Positions 1 through 5,252 of a DNA stretch of 5,824 nt are shown here, one piece after another. A model generated the notes under the pieces. The model had not been told where the DNA came from. It did not search any database and worked only from the letters and a program-made list of their open reading frames with translations. The first letter of the stretch is position 1, and each line of letters begins with the position of its first letter. This stretch comes from Candidatus Apopatocola equi (GTDB taxonomy: Bacteria > Bacillota > Clostridia > Oscillospirales > Oscillospiraceae): positions 1 to 5,824 of the forward strand of contig JAGHSH010000155.1 in the NCBI GenBank assembly GCA_018065965.1, given 5' to 3'. A program made the translations under genes and the position numbers.

Positions 1-193
1 GGAAGGAGACGAGCTGATCATGGAGGTCATGCCCGGCTTCTATATGAATATGCTCAACCGGCCCGAGGTTCTCGAGGCTCTTTCCCGCGCCTGCGGCGCA
101 CCGGTTCGCTGCCGGGAGCTGCGTTCCCCCGCCGAGATCCGGCAGGAAAAGCTCGATGCGCTCAGAAAATTCGACAATGTGACCTTTCGGTAA
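1..193 (+). CDS. dnaX: DNA polymerase III subunit gamma/tau, C-terminal end (5' end outside window)
   Basis: The first complete codon is at position 2 and the frame stays open to a TAA at 191-193, giving the last 63 residues of a larger protein. The peptide reads as a DnaX C-terminal domain: a short strand (DELIMEV), a helix containing FYMNMLNRPEVLEAL, then a tail ending in LRKFDNVTFR. Clostridial DnaX proteins commonly end in a similar motif of the form FDNVT plus a few residues. The gene immediately downstream is ebfC, the classic dnaX neighbour, which strongly supports the assignment. DnaX is the clamp-loader subunit that couples the polymerase III core and helicase at the fork; its ATPase domain would lie upstream and cannot be seen. 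The identification rests on a short, weakly conserved tail plus synteny, so it is good but not certain. Confidence 0.78.
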   Translation, partial: EGDELIMEVMPGFYMNMLNRPEVLEALSRACGAPVRCRELRSPAEIRQEKLDALRKFDNVTFR

Positions 194-229
194 ATAAAAA
201 ACTTTCAGAATACAAGGAGAATCAGAACT

Positions 230-580
230 ATGGCAAAAGGCGGCGGCTTCCGCGGCGGTTTCACCGGCGGCGCAGGCATGAATCAGGCAAATATGCTCAA
301 GAAGGCTCAGCAGATGCAGCAGGAGATGCTGAAGATGCAGCAGGAGCTGGAAACGAAGGAGTTTTCCGCCACGGCCGGCGGCGGTGCGGTGGAAGCGACC
401 GTCAGCGGCAAGCAGGAGCTTCTGCGTATCCGCATTGACCCCGACGCTGTGGATCCCGAGGACGTGGAGATGCTGCAGGACATGGTCGTGGCTGCTGTCA
501 ACGAGGCTCTTCGCTCCGCTGCCAAGGCGCAGAGCGACAATATGAGCAAGCTCACCGGCGGCATGAATCTGCCCTTCTGA
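230..580 (+). CDS. ebfC: YbaB/EbfC family nucleoid-associated DNA-binding protein
   Basis: This 116-residue protein has the usual length and layout of the YbaB/EbfC family. A glycine-rich N-terminus (residues 1-16, including RGGFTGG) precedes a long Gln/Met/Lys-rich helix (about 17-43, NMLKKAQQMQQEMLKMQQEL). A beta-hairpin core with the family pattern AGGGAVEATVSGKQELLRIRIDP follows at 48-72, then a C-terminal helix (76-106, with DMVVAAVNEALRSA). Family members form tweezer-like dimers that bind DNA and coat the nucleoid, and they are linked to recombination and repair through their dnaX-ebfC-recR operon. The start at 230 is supported by AAGGAG at 214-219; an internal ATG at 278 has no ribosome binding site. 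It lies 36 bases after dnaX and is probably cotranscribed with it. The next gene is not recR, and a terminator follows 10 bases after the stop. Confidence 0.95.
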   Translation: MAKGGGFRGGFTGGAGMNQANMLKKAQQMQQEMLKMQQELETKEFSATAGGGAVEATVSGKQELLRIRIDPDAVDPEDVEMLQDMVVAAVNEALRSAAKAQSDNMSKLTGGMNLPF

Positions 581-590
581 CGATTTACGG

Positions 591-640
591 AAAAAGCCCT
601 GAAAAGAGACGGTTTTTCGTCCTGTTTTCGGGGCTTTTTC
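591..640 (+). terminator. Rho-independent terminator after ebfC
   Basis: A long interrupted hairpin starts 10 bases after the ebfC stop. Outer arms 591-599 (AAAAAGCCC) and 631-639 (GGGCTTTTT) are perfectly complementary. The stem continues through a T-G wobble, G601-C629 and AAAA 602-605 against TTTT 625-628, followed by a small internal loop and an apical GAC/GTC stem (608-610 with 619-621). The five T residues at 635-639 serve as the U-tract. It should end the dnaX-ebfC transcript. The A-run on the left arm gives it a T-run on the other strand too, although no minus-strand gene needs it. Confidence 0.85.
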
Positions 641-669
641 TTGCATTCTTCGTTATCGTGTGGTACACT
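641..669 (+). promoter_or_regulatory. Predicted sigma-A promoter with extended -10
   Basis: A -35-like TTGCAT (641-646) and a -10-like TACACT (664-669) are separated by exactly 17 bases. A TG dinucleotide at 661-662 sits one base before the -10, giving the extended -10 form TGnTACACT. The start of transcription would be near 676, leaving a leader of about 47 bases before the first ATG. The promoter begins directly after the upstream terminator and precedes a run of five same-strand genes, which is where an operon promoter is expected. This is prediction by motif match only. Confidence 0.65.
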
Positions 670-706
670 GCAGCAGTATGGGTGAGGGTACGCCTTTTGC
701 GGGGTT

Positions 707-712
707 AGGAGG
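707..712 (+). promoter_or_regulatory. Ribosome binding site deciding the first DUF2284 start
   Basis: A full AGGAGG lies 10 bases upstream of the ATG at 723. Longer in-frame starts exist (GTG at 660, ATG at 678), but the first overlaps the predicted promoter -10 and the second would sit at the transcription start with no ribosome binding site. The paralogue downstream begins with a matching N-terminus (MLNYEEL against MLDYKKL), which confirms 723. Confidence 0.85.
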
Positions 713-722
713 CCAGGAGCGG

Positions 723-1265
723 ATGCTGGATTATAAGAAACTGGAAGAGATGGGGAAGGAAGCAGGCTTTACGGCTGTCGTGCCCCTGGATGTGAATACC
801 ATTGAATGTAAGGAAAAGGTGCGCGAGATGTGCGCCGCTGACAAGTGCCATCGCTACGGTCACACCTGGACGTGCCCGCCTGCCTGCGGTACGCTGGAGG
901 AAATGCGCCAGCGTCTGACGCCCTACAGCGAGGGGATCCTGGTGCAGACGGTGGGCGAGGTGGAGGATTCCATGGACTTCGAGGCCATCGCCGAGATCTC
1001 CAAGGCTCATAACGAGAGCTTTTTTGCTCTGCAGCAGCAGCTGAAGGCGGCCTACGGTTCCGTGCTGCCCCTGCCGCAGAACGGCTGCGCCCGCTGCAAG
1101 GAATGCACCTACCCGGATGCACCCTGCCGCTTCCCGGAGGATGCGGGCTATTCCATGTCCGCTTACGGCATGCTGGTGCTGGAGGTTTGCAAGCTCAATT
1201 CTCTGCAGTATTATTACGGCAGCGATCACATGGCCTTTACCTCCTGCTTCCTGTTGAAAGAGTAA
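723..1265 (+). CDS. DUF2284 family cysteine-rich putative metal-binding protein (copy 1)
   Basis: The protein has 180 residues and eleven cysteines. The N-terminal half carries the pattern MCAADKCHRYGHTWTCPPACG, with C37, C42, C51 and C55. The C-terminal half carries a ferredoxin-like cluster C122-x2-C125-x2-C128-x6-C135 (GCARCKECTYPDAPCRFP), with C156 and C175 further on. These two blocks are the signature of DUF2284, described as predicted metal-binding proteins; the exact cofactor and reaction are unknown to me. An Fe-S cluster or another thiolate-bound metal is a reasonable inference. There is no signal peptide or membrane segment, so it should be cytosolic. It is the first gene of the predicted operon, behind the promoter at 641-669. 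The next gene is a gapless paralogue, about 57% identical by hand count (103 of 180 positions). C29 is found only in this copy. Confidence 0.9.
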   Translation: MLDYKKLEEMGKEAGFTAVVPLDVNTIECKEKVREMCAADKCHRYGHTWTCPPACGTLEEMRQRLTPYSEGILVQTVGEVEDSMDFEAIAEISKAHNESFFALQQQLKAAYGSVLPLPQNGCARCKECTYPDAPCRFPEDAGYSMSAYGMLVLEVCKLNSLQYYYGSDHMAFTSCFLLKE

Positions 1266-1309
1266 CATAATTTGGTTTACATAATTATTATCTGAAAGGA
1301 AAAGAACCG

Positions 1310-1855
1310 ATGCTGAACTACGAAGAACTGAACGAACTGGCTGTCGAGGCCGGCTTCTCCCGCAGTGCTCCGCTCAAGGTTTCCACCATTGAGCTCAAGA
1401 AAGAGGTGCGTGATATGTGCGCCGTGAACACCTGCAACCATTACGGCAAGAACTGGGCCTGCCCTCCCGGATGCGGCACGCTGGAGGAGTGCGCCGAGCG
1501 CCTGAAGGGCTTTGAAAACGGCATTCTGGTTCAGACCACCGGCGATGTGGAGGACTCCATGGACTTCGAGGGCATCGAAGAGGCTGCCAAGAAGCACGGC
1601 GAGAACTTCAACCGTCTCTATGAGGTGCTCCGTGAGCGTTATCCCCGGATGCTGGGCATTTCTGCGGGCAGCTGCAGCCGCTGCAAGGAATGCACCTATC
1701 CCGACGCCCCCTGCCGCTTCCCCGACAAGATGACCTCCTCCATGGAGGCCTACGGCATGCTGGTGCTGGACGTGTGCAAGAAGAACGACCTGCAGTATTA
1801 CTACGGCCCCACCACCATCACCTATACCAGCTGCTTCCTGCTGGGCGAGGACTGA
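1310..1855 (+). CDS. DUF2284 family cysteine-rich putative metal-binding protein (copy 2)
   Basis: This 181-residue protein is a tandem paralogue of the preceding gene and aligns with it without gaps apart from one extra C-terminal residue. It keeps ten shared cysteines: C37, C42, C51, C55, C122, C125, C128, C135, C156 and C175. Identical blocks include CGTLEE, GILVQT, EDSMDFE, CKECTYPDAPCRFP and YTSCFLL/FTSCFLL-type ends. It lacks C29 of copy 1 and has its own C61. The most divergent part is the mid-protein helix at about 101-120, just before the second cysteine block. Translation starts at ATG 1310 behind GAAAGGA (1294-1300). It follows copy 1 after 44 AT-rich bases and stops only 3 bases before the hydrolase gene, so translation of the two is probably coupled. 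The function is unknown; cytosolic Fe-S or metal binding is inferred from the family and cysteine spacing. Confidence 0.9.
   Translation: MLNYEELNELAVEAGFSRSAPLKVSTIELKKEVRDMCAVNTCNHYGKNWACPPGCGTLEECAERLKGFENGILVQTTGDVEDSMDFEGIEEAAKKHGENFNRLYEVLRERYPRMLGISAGSCSRCKECTYPDAPCRFPDKMTSSMEAYGMLVLDVCKKNDLQYYYGPTTITYTSCFLLGED
1847..1851 (+). promoter_or_regulatory. Ribosome binding site for the GTG-started hydrolase
   Basis: GAGGA at 1847-1851 lies inside the last codons of DUF2284 copy 2 and 7 bases before the GTG at 1859. It supports the GTG start. That start also places the catalytic aspartate at residue 9, as expected for the family. Confidence 0.7.
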
Positions 1856-1858
1856 GCA

Positions 1859-2374
1859 GTGAGAGACGTTCTGGTCGTTGTGGATATGCAGCGGGACTTT
1901 GTGAACGGCGCACTGGGAACAGCGGAGGCCTGCGCCATCGTCCCTGCCGTGACCGAGAGAGTGAAGAGCTTTGAAGGCAAGGTGATCTTCACCCGCGATA
2001 CCCATACCGCTGACTATCTTCAGAGCCGTGAGGGCGGACTGCTGCCTGTGGAGCACTGCCTGCGCGGCACTCCCGGCTGGGAGATCATCGATGAGCTGCG
2101 TCCCTTCTGCACCGAGGTCATCGGCAAGCCCACCTTCGGCTCCGTGGTGCTGGGGGAACGTCTTCGCGAGCTGGACGGGGAGGAGCGCATCGGCTGCATC
2201 ACGCTCATTGGCGTCTGCACCGATATCTGCGTGATCTCCAACGCTATGCTGCTTCGCGCTTTTCTGCCTGAAACGCCCATCGCCGTGGAAGCGGCCTGCT
2301 GTGCGGGCGTTACCCCTGAGAGCCACGATACGGCGCTGAAGGCCATGGGTGCCTGCCAGTTCCGCATTATCTGA
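1859..2374 (+). CDS. Isochorismatase-family cysteine hydrolase, nicotinamidase-like
   Basis: The 171-residue protein shows the complete catalytic triad of the isochorismatase/nicotinamidase superfamily: D9 in VLVVVDMQRDF, K90 in IGKPTFGS and the nucleophile C124 in GVCTDICV. Metal-ligand candidates typical of nicotinamidases are present: D47 and H49 in FTRDTHTADY, and H66 in VEHCLRGTPGWE. That last motif corresponds to the PHC..GTPG segment of PncA proteins. Nicotinamidases hydrolyse nicotinamide to nicotinate and ammonia for NAD salvage. I favour that activity, but related amidases share these features, so no symbol is given. The length is at the short end for the family. The gene uses a GTG start, sits 3 bases after DUF2284 copy 2 and 26 bases before trkA. 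There is no signal peptide, so it should be cytosolic. Confidence 0.85.
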   Translation: MRDVLVVVDMQRDFVNGALGTAEACAIVPAVTERVKSFEGKVIFTRDTHTADYLQSREGGLLPVEHCLRGTPGWEIIDELRPFCTEVIGKPTFGSVVLGERLRELDGEERIGCITLIGVCTDICVISNAMLLRAFLPETPIAVEAACCAGVTPESHDTALKAMGACQFRII

Positions 2375-2400
2375 TTATCACAGAGCAAGAGGAGTTCGAC

Positions 2401-3756
2401 ATGAAGGTACTTATCATCGGCGCCGGCAAGATGGGTATGGCCATTACCCGGCAACTCTCCGAGGAAGGACACGATATCACCCTTGTGGACAGGGATGCCG
2501 ATAAGGTCAAAGCTGCTTCGGATATCTATGACGTCATCACCCTGCAGGGCAGCGGTGAGAGCTTTGACGTGCTGCGCAGCGCGGGCGTGAAGGATATGGA
2601 TCTGCTCATTGCCGCCACCGGCGATGATGCGGTGAATCTGGTCTGCTCCGTGGCGGGGCGTCATCTGGGCGTCCGGGAGGCCGTGATCCGTGTGAAGGAT
2701 CCCGAGTTTACCCGTGAGCGGGAGATGCTGCAGAAGGCCTTCGGCGTGTCTGCGTCCTTTAACCCCGATCTGGAGGCTGCCAGCGAGATCGCCCGCATCC
2801 TTTCCTTCCCCACGGCTGCCCGGGTCGAGACCTTCGCCCGGGGCCGTTCCGAGCTGGTGGAGTACCGTATCCCTGCCGAAAGCCATCTTCACGGTCTGCC
2901 CATGAAGGAGCTTCGCAGCCGTTTCCATGCGCAGGTGCTCATCTGCGCCGTGGAGCGTGACGGCAAGGTCGGCATTCCCAAGGGTGACTTTGTCCTCCGC
3001 AGCGGCCATCGCCTCAACATCGCCGGCGCACGCAGCGAGCTGCGCCGCTTCTTCTCTGCGGCGGGCAGCAAGGACAAGAGCATCCGCAATGTGATCCTTA
3101 TGGGCGGCAGCCGGATCGCCGTGTACCTGAGCCGTCAGCTCATCGCTTCCGGTATGTCCGTGACGCTTTTGGAGCGGGATAGGGCACGCTGCGAGGAGCT
3201 TTGCACCCTGCTGCCGGAGGTCACCGTCATCAACGGTGACGGCAGCAAGCAGGAGGTACTGCTGGAGGAGGGCATCCGGAAGGCAGACGCCTTTGTTGCC
3301 CTTACCGGCTTTGACGAGGATAACATCATCGTTTCCATGTACGCTGCCGATATGGGCGTGGGCAAGGTCATCTGCAAGCTCAGCGACGATCACTTTGTCA
3401 GTATGCTCTCCCGCAGCTCGCTGGATACGTTTGTCTGCCCCAAGATGCTGGCGGCCAGTGAGCTGGCCCGCTACGTCCGTGCGCTGAAGAATGCCGAGGG
3501 CAGCAGCGTGGAGTCTCTCTACCGGCTCATCGACAACCGCGTGGAGGCGGTGGAGTTCTCCATCGGCGCCTGGAGCTCCCTGGTGGGCAAGCCCCTGATG
3601 AGTCTGAAGATCGCGCCCGATGCGCTCATTGCCGCGGTCATCCACGGCTCTGAGGTGAGCATCCCCAGCGGCAACACGGTCATCAGCGCCGGAGACCGGG
3701 CCATTGTGGTCACGACCCGCAGCGGCCTGCAGAATCCGGACGACATACTGGAGTGA
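2401..3756 (+). CDS. trkA: Trk potassium uptake system peripheral NAD-binding protein TrkA
   Basis: The 451-residue protein has the full two-repeat TrkA architecture. The first RCK-N Rossmann domain (about 1-125) has G7-x-G9-x2-G12 in IIGAGKMGMAI and D30 at the end of the second strand, as for NAD(H) binding. An RCK-C domain follows (about 140-225, including GDFVLRSGHRLNIAG). The second RCK-N (about 229-345) has GGSRIA at 235-240 and E258 in LLERD; its third glycine is replaced by alanine. The second RCK-C spans about 378-445, with IPSGNTVISAGDRAIVV. TrkA forms a cytosolic ring under TrkH that gates potassium flux in response to nucleotides. The ATG at 2401 has AAGAGGAG at 2387-2394, 6 bases upstream. 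trkH follows after 4 bases, so the two are surely expressed together. Confidence 0.96.
   Translation: MKVLIIGAGKMGMAITRQLSEEGHDITLVDRDADKVKAASDIYDVITLQGSGESFDVLRSAGVKDMDLLIAATGDDAVNLVCSVAGRHLGVREAVIRVKDPEFTREREMLQKAFGVSASFNPDLEAASEIARILSFPTAARVETFARGRSELVEYRIPAESHLHGLPMKELRSRFHAQVLICAVERDGKVGIPKGDFVLRSGHRLNIAGARSELRRFFSAAGSKDKSIRNVILMGGSRIAVYLSRQLIASGMSVTLLERDRARCEELCTLLPEVTVINGDGSKQEVLLEEGIRKADAFVALTGFDEDNIIVSMYAADMGVGKVICKLSDDHFVSMLSRSSLDTFVCPKMLAASELARYVRALKNAEGSSVESLYRLIDNRVEAVEFSIGAWSSLVGKPLMSLKIAPDALIAAVIHGSEVSIPSGNTVISAGDRAIVVTTRSGLQNPDDILE
3750..3753 (+). promoter_or_regulatory. Ribosome binding site for trkH inside the trkA end
   Basis: GGAG at 3750-3753 covers the last sense codon of trkA, directly before its TGA (3754-3756), and lies 7 bases before the trkH ATG at 3761. 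It favours this start over an in-frame upstream ATG at 3704. That start would overlap trkA by 53 bases and add a 19-residue stretch that does not look like a TrkH N-terminus. Confidence 0.75.
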
Positions 3757-3760
3757 GCCG

Positions 3761-5200
3761 ATGAATTATCCGATGATCGCCCAGATCCTGGGCAGAATGA
3801 TATCCGTGGAGGCAGGACTGATGCTTCTGCCCACGGCTGTGTGCCTGATCTATGGGGAGAGCCCCATGCCGTTCCTGCCGGTGATCGCCCTTGCGGCCGT
3901 GGCGGGTGGCCTTCTCTGGCGGATCAAGCCGAAAAACAAGGAGCTGTACGCCCGGGAGGGCTTCGCCATCGTGGCTCTCTCGTGGATCGTCCTCTCTCTC
4001 ATCGGCGCGGTGCCCTTTGTGCTCAGCGGGGACATTCCCAGCTATGTGGACGCTGTGTTCGAGACGGTTTCCGGCTTCACCACCACCGGCTCCACGATCC
4101 TCCGGGATGTGGAGGCGCTGGGTCGGGGCACTCAGTTCTGGCGCTGCTTTACCCACTGGGTGGGCGGCATGGGCGTGCTGGTGTTCATGATGGCGGTGCT
4201 GCCCATGAGCGGCGAGTACTCCATGCACATCATGCGGGCAGAGATGCCCGGCCCCGTGGTGGGCAAGCTGGTGCCGAGAGCCCGCAAGACTGCGGCCATT
4301 CTCTATCGCATTTATGTGGCTATGACCCTGCTGGAGACCGTTCTGCTGCTCTTCGGCGGTATGAGTCTCTACGATGCGCTGCTCCATTCCTTCGGCACTG
4401 CCGGTACCGGCGGCTTTTCCAATCAGGCAGCCAGCATCGGCGCCTATAACAGCGTGTACATCGAGATGGTCATCGCTGTGTTCATGGCGCTCTTCGGCGT
4501 GAACTTCAACCTGTACTATTTCCTGCTGATCGGACGTCCCGGCGAGCTGTTCAAAAATAAGGAGCTGCTGCTCTATGTGGGCATCATCGCCTTTGCGACG
4601 CTGACCATGGCCGCCAATGCCGCCGCCACGGTGGGCAGCTTCACCCAGAGCCTCCGCTATTCCTTCTTCACCGTCAGCTCCCTGATCACCACCACGGGCT
4701 TCGGCACTGTGGACTATAACCTCTGGCCGGAGTATTCCCGGCTGCTGGTGGTCATCATCACCTTTATCGGCGCCTGTGCCGGCTCCACCGGCGGCGGATT
4801 GAAGGTCTCGCGCATCATGATTCTGGTGAAGTCCGCCAATAATGAGATATCCCGCCTGCTGCGTCCCCGCAGCGTGCGCAAGGTGCGGCTGGAGGGGGCT
4901 CCGGTGGAGGACAGCACGGTGCTCTGCACACAGGTGTTTTTCTTCCTGTATCTGACCATTGTTCTCCTCTCTGCGCTGATCATCTCTTTCGACGGCTTTG
5001 ATTTTACCACCAACTTTACGGCGGCGCTGACCTGCGTGAGCAATGTGGGCCCCGGTCTCTCTGCGGTTGGCCCCTCCGGCAACTTTGCCGCCTTCTCCGA
5101 TCTCAGCAAGGTGGTTCTGACTATGAATATGCTCTTCGGACGGCTGGAGATCTTCCCCGTGCTGATCCTCTTTGTACCCAAGCTCTGGAAGCGTGCCTGA
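3761..5200 (+). CDS. trkH: Trk potassium uptake system membrane protein TrkH
   Basis: The 479-residue polytopic membrane protein has the four pore repeats of the TrkH/KtrB superfamily. Selectivity-filter segments are visible in each: P1 GFTTTGST (about 105-112), P2 GTAGTGGFSN (212-221), P3 ITTTGFGTVD (309-318) and P4 VSNVGPGLS (426-434). The glycine-rich intramembrane gating loop GACAGSTGGGLKVSR is at 337-351, and the conserved LFGRLEIFPVL is at 458-468. Hydrophobic segments occur at about 13-30, 37-54, 68-88, 132-149, 181-200, 231-248, 270-290, 327-340 and 391-410. The length is typical for bacterial TrkH. It forms the inner-membrane potassium (possibly also sodium) conduit and needs TrkA, encoded just upstream. 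It is the last gene of the operon and is followed at 5210 by a terminator hairpin. The start choice rests on the ribosome binding site at 3750-3753. Confidence 0.96.
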   Translation: MNYPMIAQILGRMISVEAGLMLLPTAVCLIYGESPMPFLPVIALAAVAGGLLWRIKPKNKELYAREGFAIVALSWIVLSLIGAVPFVLSGDIPSYVDAVFETVSGFTTTGSTILRDVEALGRGTQFWRCFTHWVGGMGVLVFMMAVLPMSGEYSMHIMRAEMPGPVVGKLVPRARKTAAILYRIYVAMTLLETVLLLFGGMSLYDALLHSFGTAGTGGFSNQAASIGAYNSVYIEMVIAVFMALFGVNFNLYYFLLIGRPGELFKNKELLLYVGIIAFATLTMAANAAATVGSFTQSLRYSFFTVSSLITTTGFGTVDYNLWPEYSRLLVVIITFIGACAGSTGGGLKVSRIMILVKSANNEISRLLRPRSVRKVRLEGAPVEDSTVLCTQVFFFLYLTIVLLSALIISFDGFDFTTNFTAALTCVSNVGPGLSAVGPSGNFAAFSDLSKVVLTMNMLFGRLEIFPVLILFVPKLWKRA

Positions 5201-5209
5201 GAGCGAAGA

Positions 5210-5244
5210 AAAGCTCCTGTCATTGTAACAGTGACAGGAGCTTT
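5210..5244. terminator. Bidirectional terminator between trkH and the converging gene
   Basis: A perfect 13-bp stem pairs 5210-5222 (AAAGCTCCTGTCA) with 5232-5244 (TGACAGGAGCTTT). It can extend by a T-G wobble and two further pairs to a three-base TAA loop (5226-5228). It lies 9 bases after the trkH stop and 8 bases from the stop of the minus-strand gene. On the + strand the tract after the stem is CTTTCTGCGTCTTTATTT, only moderately T-rich. On the minus strand the right arm ends in TTTTCTT. It probably serves both convergent transcripts. Confidence 0.8.
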
Positions 5245-5252
5245 CTGCGTCT

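Noticed and set aside
660..722. N-terminal extension of DUF2284 copy 1 from GTG 660 or ATG 678
   Set aside because: The region overlaps the predicted promoter and leader, has no ribosome binding site for those starts, and has no counterpart in the paralogue.
670..722. Riboswitch or structured leader ahead of the operon
   Set aside because: Only about 47 bases lie between the predicted transcript start and the ATG, and I find no convincing hairpin or anti-terminator there.
1263..1291. Internal promoter before DUF2284 copy 2 (TATTAT at 1286-1291)
   Set aside because: The -10 match is fair, but the hexamer 17 bases upstream (TAACAT) is a poor -35, so it is reported only as an AT-rich gap.
1277..2326. 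A 349-codon open frame on the minus strand opposite DUF2284 copy 2 and the hydrolase
   Set aside because: Both + strand genes there have conserved motifs and ribosome binding sites; the antisense peptide is low-complexity and resembles the shadow opposite copy 1.
2020..3645. A 541-codon open frame on the minus strand opposite the hydrolase and trkA
   Set aside because: It overlaps two strongly supported genes, its translation is rich in Ala, Gly, His and Asp with no recognisable domain, and such antisense frames are usual opposite G+C-rich genes with biased third positions.
3704..3760. N-terminal extension of TrkH from ATG 3704
   Set aside because: It would overlap the trkA C-terminus by 53 bases and add a polar, Arg-rich 19-residue stretch; ATG 3761 has a well-placed GGAG.
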